DNA of 64,000 nt, taken from positions 846,001 through 910,000 of the forward strand of contig NZ_RQHK01000002.1 of NCBI RefSeq assembly GCF_004770475.1. Direction: 5' to 3'. Made by a program: the position numbers and the translations under genes. This DNA is from Leptospira mtsangambouensis. Its GTDB lineage: Bacteria; Spirochaetota; Leptospiria; Leptospirales; Leptospiraceae. Numbering within the stretch: position 1 is the stretch's first letter; each line of letters begins with the position of its first letter. Shown here one piece after another: positions 36,208 to 44,637 of the stretch. Under the pieces are notes generated by a model. It did no database searches. It saw nothing but the letters and a program-made list of their open reading frames with translations, and had not been told where the DNA came from.

Positions 36208-37110
36208 TTGATTCCAGGAAGATTAAATTTCGCCATCCAGGGATTGATTTACTTTTTGTATTTTGTTACATTCTTTTACATTAAAGATTCCTCATTTAGT
36301 CCCCAAACTATCGTTTGTTTGGTAGCACTTTCGTTTCTTCTTTTGACAAATTATGCTCTCCTACATGAAGCAGCACATGGAAACTTCCACAAAAATCCTC
36401 GACTCAACTATTTAGGCGGGATACTTTCTGGATTTTTGTTTCCGATTTCCTTTACCTTGGTGCAAGTGACTCATTCCAAACATCATGCATACAATCGAAC
36501 CATTTATGAATCCTTTGATTTAATCTCAAAGAGCGATCATCGAATGGTTAAATATTTTCAATGGTATTCGATTCTACTTGGTTTTTTTTGGCCGAGTGCA
36601 GTGCTTGGGAATCTGTTAGTTGCTTTTTTTCCTAATGCTCGTAATTGGAAAATTTTTCAAAATCGATTGAGCACGAAAGTTATGTTAGAAGACCTTCAAC
36701 CTTCGGATATTCCAAAAATTCGATGGGAAACAGCAGGAATTTTGATTCTTTGGAGTTTAATTTTTTACATTGGGCTTATGGAACCAATGGCAATTTTTAT
36801 ACTTTATTTTTTATTTGGGATTAACTGGTCAACTCGTCAATACATCACTCATGCATATACCGAAAGAAAAGTAATTGAAGGGGCTTTTAATTTAAAAACA
36901 TCTAGATGGCACGAATTACTTTTGTTAAATGGGAATTGGGATAGGGAACACCACGAATATCCAGAGTTCCCTTGGATTTTTTTATCAAAACTGGGAAAAA
37001 AAAGGAAAGCGGATCGATCTTATTTAAAACAATATTTGAAAATGTGGTTAGGACCTATCTCTACCGATGAGGCCCCTCCTCTTCCCTTGCCAGTACATCG
37101 TAATTTTTAA
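36208..37110 (+). CDS. fatty acid desaturase-like membrane protein
   Basis: The product has the three histidine boxes of membrane di-iron desaturases: HEAAHG (HxxxH), HSKHH and EHHEYPE. Four to six hydrophobic helices are seen, including QGLIYFLYFVTFFYI and TIVCLVALSFLLLTNYALL. The length from TTG 36208 is 300 residues. In-frame ATG 36121 is alternative, but it would run 38 bp into the divergent gene. The 3' end overlaps the PAP2 gene by 63 bp on opposite strands. Substrate could be a fatty acyl chain or a terpenoid/carotenoid-like lipid; the motif set does not decide. Confidence 0.85.
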   Translation: MIPGRLNFAIQGLIYFLYFVTFFYIKDSSFSPQTIVCLVALSFLLLTNYALLHEAAHGNFHKNPRLNYLGGILSGFLFPISFTLVQVTHSKHHAYNRTIYESFDLISKSDHRMVKYFQWYSILLGFFWPSAVLGNLLVAFFPNARNWKIFQNRLSTKVMLEDLQPSDIPKIRWETAGILILWSLIFYIGLMEPMAIFILYFLFGINWSTRQYITHAYTERKVIEGAFNLKTSRWHELLLLNGNWDREHHEYPEFPWIFLSKLGKKRKADRSYLKQYLKMWLGPISTDEAPPLPLPVHRNF

Positions 37111-37686
37111 AACAAGATAAGTAAGCATCATTCCACCAAAAATGTCAGAAATGTGATGTTGGTGCGTAAAAAGAACGGAAAATACTAAAAAGATAAACCA
37201 AAATAGAAATATTAGTTTTTCAGTGTGATTCGTTTTTTTAATAACAAATCGAAGGATGAGAGATGAATATGCAATATGTAAAGATGGAAATAGATTATGA
37301 GGTTTTTCAATAGTATAAAAAAGTTTGTAGATTAACGGAAAAGTGGTGATGGATCCGGGTTTTGTATAGCCAAGCCGCATTGGAAAAACCAAAAAACAAA
37401 TTGAAGCAAAGATCGTGATCCAAACAAAACATTGAGATAACAATCGCATTTCTCCTTTGTTTAAATAAAACAAAGGTAGAACAAAGAATCCATTGATGGA
37501 AAAGTAAACTAAAATCCAGCCAGGTAAAAAAGGAATTCTCTTCTCTATATCCATGTATAATTCGAAATGGTCGGTTCTCTGTGACGCAAAATGATTTGTA
37601 TATCCATAGGATGCAACAAACAGAAGAGAAAGCCAAAAGAAATGAGTAAAATAATAAGTTATTTCTTTTTTGTTTGGAATTTTCAT
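37048..37686 (-). CDS. PAP2-superfamily phosphatase-like membrane protein
   Basis: PAP2-type enzymes remove or transfer lipid phosphates. The 212-residue protein has about six membrane helices and the motifs NLFPSLHIAYSS (PSxH, about residues 133-144) and THQHHISDIFGG (HxxxD, near 184). An IPC-synthase-like form is possible because the first motif (KxxxxxxRP) is not clear. The gene runs convergent to and overlaps the desaturase. The C-terminus ends in a basic tail, GKRRGLIGRDRS. Function in lipid metabolism is inferred from motifs and neighbours. Confidence 0.82.
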   Translation of the reverse strand: MKIPNKKEITYYFTHFFWLSLLFVASYGYTNHFASQRTDHFELYMDIEKRIPFLPGWILVYFSINGFFVLPLFYLNKGEMRLLSQCFVWITIFASICFLVFPMRLGYTKPGSITTFPLIYKLFYTIEKPHNLFPSLHIAYSSLILRFVIKKTNHTEKLIFLFWFIFLVFSVLFTHQHHISDIFGGMMLTYLVLKITMYWQGKRRGLIGRDRS

Positions 37687-37731
37687 AAAATTTGGAATTA
37701 TTTCTTAAGCTCGCTTTGTTAATTTCTGTGG

Positions 37732-37751
37732 ACGAATCTTTTTTGATTCGT
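37732..37751 (+). repeat. inverted repeat in front of the alpha/beta-hydrolase gene
   Basis: ACGAATC (37732-37738) and GATTCGT (37745-37751) form a perfect 7-bp stem with a T6 loop, 11 bp before ATG 37763. No Shine-Dalgarno is visible between them, so it could be an operator or a leader hairpin affecting initiation. Confidence 0.4.
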
Positions 37752-37762
37752 AATTTCGCTAT

Positions 37763-38731
37763 ATGTCGTTAATTCGTCTATTGCAAAAGGAAATCCCTGC
37801 TACCGTATTAGATGAGACAGATTTATTTCTAAAAGCTAAATCAATTTTTCCAAAAATCAATTTTCGGAATTTTGAAGCAAATCAACTTTTGGAAATACAA
37901 AAGACGTATGGAATCGATTTGGCAACAGCTTTTCTTTATGACCTGATTCGCAATCGTTCCGAATCTACTTCGTTTTATAAAAAACTTGAGTCGTTTGCAC
38001 CTGAATCTGGAAACTTTGGTAAAATTAAGGGTAAGGTGCTAGTTGTACCTGCTGGTCTCTATGAAGAATTACCGGAATATGCTGGTGATGGCTCGTTAAT
38101 TCTATCAATTGCAAAAAAGTTTGGATTAGAAGCATCCAAAATTCCAGTACTTAGCAAAGGCAAAATTAGCGAAAATGTAAAAATCATATTAGATACCATA
38201 AAGAAAGAAAAAGAACCCTTGTATGTTTTTTCTTTTAGCAAAGGTAGTTCCGATTTTCGTGTTTTTTTAGAGTCCTACCCTGAAATTAGTTCAAAAGTCA
38301 AATTATGGATTTCCATTTGTGGGGTACATAAAGGTTTGCACTTAGTAGAACGTTTTGTAGGAAATTCTAAAGTAAAAAATTTCTTCAGCAAGTCATTGTT
38401 AAATGTCGTTGGGATTCCTCTCGAATTTGTTTCGGATTTCTCCCTTCAATCTGAATTGTTGAATCAATCATATTCGATTCCAAAACATTTAAAAACAGTA
38501 TCTGTTGTTGGATTCCCTATAGAATCTCATTTAAAAGGTACGATCCGCGGGCGTTATCAGTACCTATCTAGGTTTGGTCCTAATGATGGAATTACTCTGC
38601 TTTTAGATGCTATATTGCCGGAATCTAAGATAATCCCTGTTTGGGGGGCAGATCACTATTTCCGTTCACCAAAAATTTCAAATCTTTTACACCAAATTTT
38701 TCATGCCTTGCAGAAGGGATGGTTATTTTGA
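37763..38731 (+). CDS. alpha/beta-hydrolase-like protein
   Basis: The 322-residue soluble protein has features of an alpha/beta hydrolase. A core strand, KVLVVPAGLY, comes first. A nucleophile-elbow-like segment, YVFSFSKGSSDFRVFL (near residues 155-170), follows, although the classical GxSxG reads SFSKGSS. Near the C-terminus are GPNDGITLLLDAILPESKIIPV and WGADHYFR, which look like the acid and histidine loops of lipases. I cannot name the family. The stop overlaps the Rieske oxygenase start, so the two are coupled. Hydrolase activity is inference. Confidence 0.65.
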   Translation: MSLIRLLQKEIPATVLDETDLFLKAKSIFPKINFRNFEANQLLEIQKTYGIDLATAFLYDLIRNRSESTSFYKKLESFAPESGNFGKIKGKVLVVPAGLYEELPEYAGDGSLILSIAKKFGLEASKIPVLSKGKISENVKIILDTIKKEKEPLYVFSFSKGSSDFRVFLESYPEISSKVKLWISICGVHKGLHLVERFVGNSKVKNFFSKSLLNVVGIPLEFVSDFSLQSELLNQSYSIPKHLKTVSVVGFPIESHLKGTIRGRYQYLSRFGPNDGITLLLDAILPESKIIPVWGADHYFRSPKISNLLHQIFHALQKGWLF

Positions 38732-39639
38732 AAGAAGTTTGGTTTTTGGTTTGTTCTGCTAAAGAATTACCACAAGGAAAAGTAATTTCGTTTCCTACTA
38801 AATTTCAGGACTTTGTTCTCTTTCGAAATGTAGAGAATGAAATCGTCGCACTAGAAGCTCATTGCTCTCATTTAGGAGCTCACCTTGGAAATGCAACCTG
38901 GTCTAAAGATGGAATACGTTGTTCATTACATGAAATTTGTTTTGATTCCAACGGAAATTCTTTGAAATCTAAATTGGGTTTATACAAACAAAAAAGATTT
39001 ATCACAAAAGAAGAGTTTGGTTCCGTATTTGTTTATTTTGGAAGAAATTCAAATCCAATTTTTCCTGAATTGAATCTCATTCCCAAACTGGAACAAATGT
39101 ATGAGAGTTTCCCTGGAAAGAAAATTTTTACCAATTGGGAAGCTATTTTGATCAATGCATTCGATCCTATTCACTTGGAATATGTTCACAAACGTAGGTT
39201 AGTTGATGAGCCACAAATTCGTTGGGATAAAAAAAAGAATATTTTAGAATTTCGATACAATTCGGAGGTAATTGGAACCAAATTCTCTGATTATATAATG
39301 AAATGGATTTCTAATAATCATATTAAAGTGCGCATTCAGACATATCACGGATATTTGTTTACCGTAGAATCTGACTTAGGTAAATTCAAAAGTCAGTTAC
39401 TATTATCACTCAATCCTTTTCCATCTCACACAATGATTTCAGGTATTCTCATTCAGAAAAAAAGTTTTCCCTTTTTAAATTCTATACGAATGTTTTTTGC
39501 CGGTTTTTTATTTAAGCGATTTTTATTGGCAGATATCAAACCATTAGAAGGAATGAATGTGAATCATGAAAATTTGAAGAAAGACCCATACCTTAGTATC
39601 ATTGGTGATTATTTAAAATCGATAAATGAACCAATTTGA
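38728..39639 (+). CDS. Rieske non-haem iron oxygenase
   Basis: The protein contains a Rieske [2Fe-2S] site, CxH-x16-CxxH, at about residues 46-68 (AHCSH, then CSLHE). A mononuclear iron-site motif, NAFDPIHLEYVH, follows, fitting ring- or lipid-hydroxylating Rieske oxygenases. TTG 38728 is chosen: AAGGG lies 9 bp upstream and the TTG overlaps the previous TGA. ATG 38719 lies too close to that site. At about 303 residues it is short for an alpha subunit. An electron-transfer partner is not in the window. It is predicted to hydroxylate a product of the neighbouring lipid genes, by context only. Confidence 0.85.
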   Translation: MKEVWFLVCSAKELPQGKVISFPTKFQDFVLFRNVENEIVALEAHCSHLGAHLGNATWSKDGIRCSLHEICFDSNGNSLKSKLGLYKQKRFITKEEFGSVFVYFGRNSNPIFPELNLIPKLEQMYESFPGKKIFTNWEAILINAFDPIHLEYVHKRRLVDEPQIRWDKKKNILEFRYNSEVIGTKFSDYIMKWISNNHIKVRIQTYHGYLFTVESDLGKFKSQLLLSLNPFPSHTMISGILIQKKSFPFLNSIRMFFAGFLFKRFLLADIKPLEGMNVNHENLKKDPYLSIIGDYLKSINEPI

Positions 39640-39670
39640 CAGCCCTTCGGGATTTTTTTCTTATACCAAC

Positions 39671-40258
39671 TTACCTTTGAAACATATTCTGACTCTTAAA
39701 AAAAGACGGAAATTCCTTTAAAGAGACGATTTGTCTTAAACCTTCCTCAATTGCCGACTGGATGCTTGTTGCAATTTTGTCTTTTGACTCCTTGTCATCA
39801 GCGCTAAAAGGAATAGTTCTGGATATGATTTGTTCAGAATGTCCTAAGATTCTCTGTTGTTCTCCCAAAGGACTAATCACCAAAAACTCGACAATCGAAG
39901 CAAAGGTGGCATGACGAAATTTAGTAGTTCCGTCTTCAAATTCCAGAGATCGGTCCACTTGGACTTTTCTTAACACAATTACACCAGGTTCCAGTGGGTC
40001 ATTGGATTTGAGAGGTGATAAAGAACTAACGGAAAAATAACGAGGGCTCGTGTTTGACAGTGATTGGAGTGCAAATTGTCCGATTGAAATTTCTTGTGAT
40101 GGACCTACTTTTAAAACTTTTGTTTCTAGCTCCTGTGCATATTGGAGTCGTAGCGAATTTTCTGATCGATCTGTCTGTGGAAAATCCGTACGGGAAGTTG
40201 CTACGCAATTAGCCAACAAACAGAACATAGCTGAAGCAAGGTGAAATCGATATTTCAT
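39671..40258 (-). CDS. hypothetical lipoprotein
   Basis: From ATG 40258 the 195-residue protein has a signal peptide and lipobox (KYRFHLASAMFCLLANC), with cysteine at residue 18. The mature part contains VIVLRKVQVDRSLEFEDGTTKFR and EFLVISPLGEQQRILGHSEQI. It looks like a beta-rich outer-membrane-associated protein, but I recognise no family. Upstream ATGs at 40291 and others are not needed. It is convergent with the Rieske gene, with a 31-bp gap holding CCCTTCGGG and a T-run that could be a weak terminator. Confidence 0.72.
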   Translation of the reverse strand: MKYRFHLASAMFCLLANCVATSRTDFPQTDRSENSLRLQYAQELETKVLKVGPSQEISIGQFALQSLSNTSPRYFSVSSLSPLKSNDPLEPGVIVLRKVQVDRSLEFEDGTTKFRHATFASIVEFLVISPLGEQQRILGHSEQIISRTIPFSADDKESKDKIATSIQSAIEEGLRQIVSLKEFPSFFKSQNMFQR

Positions 40259-40471
40259 AAATATAGCCCACAAATCAATGTCACCAAACAACGAGTTTAT
40301 TGCAGCTTAGTTCAGAAAAAACCCGAAAAGTTTCCTCTCAATTCGGTTTTTGATATTTAGAATCTTTGAAAACATAGTGACTTTCTATTTGTTTTGTTCA
40401 TAATTCGGAAAACGAGGACGATTTTTTGGATAGTCCTAGTTTGGAAAAAAGAACATTCAAAGGAAAATGGT

Positions 40472-40855
40472 ATGAAAATTGCTTATATAGTCGTTAGGGT
40501 TTTGCTTGGTGCATTATTCCTTTTTTCTTCCGTGGTAATTCTCTTTAACTTGGTCCAACAACCAGAAACTACGGGTGATTTAAAAGTATTCAATGATGGT
40601 ATCAAGGCCTCCGGTTATTTAATGACCCTCATTAAAGTAACGGAGTTAGTTTGTGCGATTGCGTTTTTGTCAGGTAGGTTTGTTCCACTGGCTTCTGTTG
40701 TCATTGCACCTATTGTTGTGAACATTTTCTTTGTTCACATCATGATTGCCCCTGAAGGAATCCCTGTTGGAATTTTTGTTGTTGTTGCCAATGCTTTTAT
40801 TGCTTACGTCAATCGTAATGCATACAAACCATTGTTTGTACCTGTATATAAATAA
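40472..40855 (+). CDS. small DoxX-like membrane protein
   Basis: The 127-residue protein from ATG 40472 has four hydrophobic helices: YIVVRVLLGALFLFSSVVILF, MTLIKVTELVCAIAFLSG, VPLASVVIAPIVVNIFFVH and VGIFVVVANAFIAYV. It resembles DoxX/DUF-type small membrane proteins. ATG 40472 is chosen over the longer 40394 frame because AGGA lies 7 bp upstream. It runs convergent to the transporter fusion. Function is unknown; a redox or thiol role known for some DoxX relatives cannot be assumed. Confidence 0.75.
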   Translation: MKIAYIVVRVLLGALFLFSSVVILFNLVQQPETTGDLKVFNDGIKASGYLMTLIKVTELVCAIAFLSGRFVPLASVVIAPIVVNIFFVHIMIAPEGIPVGIFVVVANAFIAYVNRNAYKPLFVPVYK

Positions 40856-40871
40856 ACAAAATAGACCACTA

Positions 40872-40902
40872 CCCAGGCAACGATATTGATTTTTTGTCTG
40901 GG
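40872..40902. terminator. terminator-like hairpin between convergent genes
   Basis: CCCAGGCAA (40872-40880) pairs with TTGTCTGGG (40894-40902), a 9-bp stem with one G-T wobble and a 13-nt AT-rich loop. It lies between the DoxX-like gene and the stop of the SulP fusion, with no long T-run on either side. Confidence 0.45.
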
Positions 40903-40917
40903 GGTGTTACATGCTCA

Positions 40918-43113
40918 TTAAATCAAATTTTTTCCTTTCCCCACTGGTTCTATCGATTCAAAAAACTGGACTTCGCCAGAAGAAGTATCATAAAAACCTG
41001 AGACAATTTTGATTTCTTTAGAATTCACTTTTCCTAATAAAAATGGACTCTTAGTTAAAATTTCCTGGATGGAATTTTTCACATTTGCTTTTACAACATG
41101 ATTGAAAATATGTTCGTTTTCTTTTTGGATGGGATGGATGATTTTTTCTGATTCATCAATTGCTTTTTGAATTTTGTTTGTGATGCTTGCGATGTTTCCT
41201 TCTCGAAGAGCATAAAGAGCACTTGAAACTGCCCCACAATTAGAATGTCCAAGAACGACAATTAACTTTGTCCCTATTTTGTCGCAGGACAACTCTAAAC
41301 TTCCAAGTATTTCTTCGTTAACGATATTCCCTGCAATACGAATTGATATGATATCACCAAGACCTGCATCAAAAATAATTTCGGGACTGGTTCGAGAATC
41401 AATACAAGATAAAACTACTGCAATGGGATTTTGTCCAAAAGCGGTGGCATTCACTTGGTGTTTGAAGTATTTTTCCGACCATTTCCCTTTGACAAACCGT
41501 TCGTTCCCTCGTTTCAAAAAATCCAAAATTTCATCAGGAGTTAATTTCTGTTGTGCTTCTTTGTCTAAAATATTGACAAACTGAACTTGATCACTCAGTT
41601 CATAAGAATCTTTTAATCCAATTAGATTTAGTTGGATTTTTTTCTCTACAGAAACCACCGTTTTAAACTCTTCTAAAACTTCTAAAATATCATGGTCAAT
41701 AAAATTGCAGTTTGATGCATCTACTATCAATTTGGAATTTTCAGGCAAGGCCCAAAGAGTGTCTTTAATGGATGCTCTGTTTAAAAAAGATACTTGGTTT
41801 GGAAGTTCTATCCTTATGGTTTCACCAATATTTAGAGTTTCCGTTTCCACAGAAAATGGATTTTTGTAATTGTTTTTGAGAATGAATATAAAACTGATGG
41901 AAAGCCCAATTAATACACCTGTTAGAAGATCAGTAAAGATGATTGCTATAATCGTTGCTATAAAAGGGAGAAATTGGTAAATTCCTTTATTGTAAATGGA
42001 TTTGTATAAACTTAAGTTTGTTAGTTTAAAGCCAGTAACAATTAAAATTATAGCTAATGAAGAAAGTGGAATTAGGTTTAAAAAAGATCCAAAAAAAACT
42101 ACACTAACGGACAAAAGAATTCCGTGGAATATTGTTGATAGTTTTGATTCTGCTCCCGCATAAATATTTACAGAACTTCTAACAATCACAGAAGTAATCG
42201 GTAGACCCCCAATCAAACCAGAGAGCGAGTTTCCTATACCTTGTGCCACAAGTTCTCTGTTTGGTGATGCCAACCTTTTGTGAGGGTCAATCCTTTCGAC
42301 AGCATCTAAATTAAGTAAAGTTTCGAGAGTTGCAAAGGCAGCAATTGTAAAGGCAAAATACCAAACCTTACTATCCAAGATGGCAGAAAAATTGGGAAAG
42401 AAAAAAACAGATTCCCAGTTCTTGATATTGGGTATCGAGACTAAATGTTTTTCAGAAAGATAAAGTCCAGGAAAGTAAATTTGAAAAATACCGTTTAGAA
42501 ACACTCCCAAAAGAATGACAAGGACTGGTGAAGGCAAAAACTTTAAAGGTTTCCATTTTGCCTTATCATAGGTAAAGATAAGTGCCAGAGAAGAAACGGC
42601 AATGAAAACAGCTCCCCAGGAAAAAAAATTGATGATATTAAAAAGTTCAGAGAATGTGTTTTCTCCATCTTTTTGAAAAAAGATAAAATCCTCTTCTGGG
42701 TCTACGTCGAATCCCACGGCATGTGGAATTTGTTTTAAGATAAGGATGATTCCAATGGATGCGAGTAATCCTTGGATCACATTCGAAGGAATGTAATTTG
42801 CAATGAATCCACCTCTTAAAAAACCAATCGTGATTTGAATAAATCCAGCAAGAAAAACGGCAAGAAGAAAAGTATGATAATCACCAAGACCGGCAATTGC
42901 AGCCAACACCAAAGTCACAAGCCCAGCTGCTGGTCCACTGACACTTGTACTCGAATGACTGAGAATCCCAACGATCACTCCACCGATGACCCCCGAAATC
43001 ACTCCGGAAAGTAATGGGGCTCCACTTGCTAAGGCAACACCCAAACAAAGTGGGAGTGCAACTAAGAATACAACTAAGCCTGAAGGGAGATCATTTTTGA
43101 TTTTTGAAAACAT
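40918..43113 (-). CDS. SulP transporter fused to STAS and beta-carbonic anhydrase domains
   Basis: The 731-residue fusion begins with a SulP anion permease (about 1-420; DLPSGLVVFLVALPLCLGVALASGAP and STSVSGPAAGLVTLV are diagnostic; roughly 11-12 helices). A STAS domain (about 430-520) follows, and then a beta-carbonic anhydrase. Zinc-site motifs are clear: SCIDSRTSPE near 570 and GHSNCGAV near 625. Such fusions probably move bicarbonate (or sulfate) and interconvert CO2 and bicarbonate on the inside. The family includes BicA-type transporters. It is monocistronic. Confidence 0.95.
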   Translation of the reverse strand: MFSKIKNDLPSGLVVFLVALPLCLGVALASGAPLLSGVISGVIGGVIVGILSHSSTSVSGPAAGLVTLVLAAIAGLGDYHTFLLAVFLAGFIQITIGFLRGGFIANYIPSNVIQGLLASIGIILILKQIPHAVGFDVDPEEDFIFFQKDGENTFSELFNIINFFSWGAVFIAVSSLALIFTYDKAKWKPLKFLPSPVLVILLGVFLNGIFQIYFPGLYLSEKHLVSIPNIKNWESVFFFPNFSAILDSKVWYFAFTIAAFATLETLLNLDAVERIDPHKRLASPNRELVAQGIGNSLSGLIGGLPITSVIVRSSVNIYAGAESKLSTIFHGILLSVSVVFFGSFLNLIPLSSLAIILIVTGFKLTNLSLYKSIYNKGIYQFLPFIATIIAIIFTDLLTGVLIGLSISFIFILKNNYKNPFSVETETLNIGETIRIELPNQVSFLNRASIKDTLWALPENSKLIVDASNCNFIDHDILEVLEEFKTVVSVEKKIQLNLIGLKDSYELSDQVQFVNILDKEAQQKLTPDEILDFLKRGNERFVKGKWSEKYFKHQVNATAFGQNPIAVVLSCIDSRTSPEIIFDAGLGDIISIRIAGNIVNEEILGSLELSCDKIGTKLIVVLGHSNCGAVSSALYALREGNIASITNKIQKAIDESEKIIHPIQKENEHIFNHVVKANVKNSIQEILTKSPFLLGKVNSKEIKIVSGFYDTSSGEVQFFESIEPVGKGKNLI

Positions 43114-43225
43114 AATGGTCTGGGAATATTAAAATTTTATGAATTGGGTGTCAACACCAATGGATTTGATTCTTTTCTATTTTTAAATTCTCGATGAATT
43201 TTTTTTGAAATAAAATGACTAAATC

Positions 43226-43690
43226 TTATAACCAAACAGTCACGTCATCTAAGTCTTCTTCGCTGATCACATGGCGAATTTGATCCTCTGTCGTAAATGA
43301 AATAGATTGAATTTGGATCGAAGACCATAGGTTTGTATAAACATAAGGACCTACATGGCATTTAAGAATTACATTGGGTTGGATTTTTTTTTCGATCGAA
43401 CAAATCAACTCTGGAGTTTTTTTGTCTTCTGGAATTAAAATTTGTTTTTGTAGGTCGAGAGCAAAGAATAAAATCTGAAATTTTGATATATTAATGTTTG
43501 TTAGGTTTTCTGTTTTGACAAACAACTGTAATTCTTTTGTACTAATTTTGTGGCGTGGACGAATGGTCACAAGGATCGGCAATCCTACTTCACGTAAATA
43601 AGCCTTTCGATTTTCAGGAAAATTCCCACTGGGTTTGGAACATTGAATGGAAAGGAAGAAAAAACAATATAAAATGGCCGTCTTGGACAA
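43226..43690 (-). CDS. hypothetical exported protein, possible lipoprotein
   Basis: From TTG 43690 the 154-residue product has a hydrophobic signal (ILYCFFFLSIQC) ending in a cysteine that could be lipidated, although Gln at -1 is unusual. The mature domain shows ILVTIRPRHKISTKELQLFVKT and VILKCHVGPYVYTNLWSSIQI, a beta-sandwich-like pattern. No family is recognised. The frame is open upstream to GTG or TTG starts near 43765, but these lie opposite the sdhC leader and give no better signal peptide. It is divergent from sdhC. Confidence 0.6.
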   Translation of the reverse strand: MSKTAILYCFFFLSIQCSKPSGNFPENRKAYLREVGLPILVTIRPRHKISTKELQLFVKTENLTNINISKFQILFFALDLQKQILIPEDKKTPELICSIEKKIQPNVILKCHVGPYVYTNLWSSIQIQSISFTTEDQIRHVISEEDLDDVTVWL

Positions 43691-43929
43691 GGAATGAAGA
43701 ATCTGATTGTTCCCTTTTTGTTCTCTTCGCAAGATTTTGCTACAATCACTGGCCTCTGGCCCCAACTCAACCCCTTTTCAAGTTTGGGATTTCTCTGATC
43801 CTTATTGAGAAACAAACTCAAATCGCCAAGATTTATTCAGTGAAGATTTATGAATTTACGGGAAGTGGAATCAGTCTGAAACTGGACGTAATAGAAAAAT
43901 TTACACCTACACTCTACAGGAGCTCTTCA

Positions 43930-44619
43930 ATGACGTTGAGTCTAGACTTCTTTCGATCCTCAATTGGAAAGAAGATCATAATGGCCATTACCGGATTTAT
44001 CTGGTTTGGGTTCGTGATCCTTCATATGGTCGGAAACCTTCAAGTTTTCCAAGGACCAGAAAAATTAAACACCTACGCAAAGTTTCTCAAAGATTTAGGA
44101 CCGCTACTATGGGTAGCAAGGATTGGACTGATTGTTGCCTTTTTTGGGCACGTATGCACCGCCATTCTTCTTAAAATTGAAAACTCAAAAGCAAGGCCTG
44201 TGTCTTATGCAAAAGGTTCTACCATCCAAGCTTCTGTTGCTTCTCGCACAATGGCTTATAGTGGACTCCTTTTACTCACATTCCTTGTTTACCACTTGGC
44301 ACATTTTACTTTAGGAATTACGAATCCGGAACATTACACTTATGAGTACATTCTCAAAAATGGAGATGTGGTTCATGACGTATATGCAATGGTGATCCTC
44401 GGATTTCAAGATCCAATCATTTCCGGAACTTATATCATATTTATGGTTTTCCTTGCTCTTCATTTTTCTCATGCGTTGGGATCTATGTTACAAACATTGG
44501 GAATCCTTGCACCAAAACACAACCCAGCCATTCAGAAAGCTTCTACAGGACTTGGTCTTATCATTTTCCTGGGAAACTGTTCCATGCCGATCTCGATTTT
44601 ACTCGGGTATGTCCGTTAA
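43930..44619 (+). CDS. sdhC: succinate dehydrogenase cytochrome b subunit
   Basis: The 229-residue membrane anchor is of the five-helix, single-subunit (type B) kind. It has the helix start SIGKKIIMAITGFIWFGFVILHMVGNLQVF with His as a haem ligand. Further helices follow (VARIGLIVAFFGHVCTAILL, YSGLLLLTFLVYHLAHFTLG, FMVFLALHFSHALGSMLQTLG), with histidines expected to bind two haems. ATG 43930 has AGGAG 7 bp upstream; the longer frame from 43555 is not supported. There is no sdhD, consistent with this type. It is 18 bp ahead of sdhA. Confidence 0.95.
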   Translation: MTLSLDFFRSSIGKKIIMAITGFIWFGFVILHMVGNLQVFQGPEKLNTYAKFLKDLGPLLWVARIGLIVAFFGHVCTAILLKIENSKARPVSYAKGSTIQASVASRTMAYSGLLLLTFLVYHLAHFTLGITNPEHYTYEYILKNGDVVHDVYAMVILGFQDPIISGTYIIFMVFLALHFSHALGSMLQTLGILAPKHNPAIQKASTGLGLIIFLGNCSMPISILLGYVR

Positions 44620-44637
44620 GGGTTTTTAGGAGAAGTT

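Noticed and set aside
39642..39660. Terminator after the Rieske gene
   Set aside because: CCC-TTC-GGG followed by seven T's looks suggestive, but a 3-bp stem is too short to call on its own.
43555..43929. N-terminal extension of sdhC
   Set aside because: The extension is not SdhC-like and overlaps a minus-strand gene; ATG 43930 has a good AGGAG site and the expected N-terminus.
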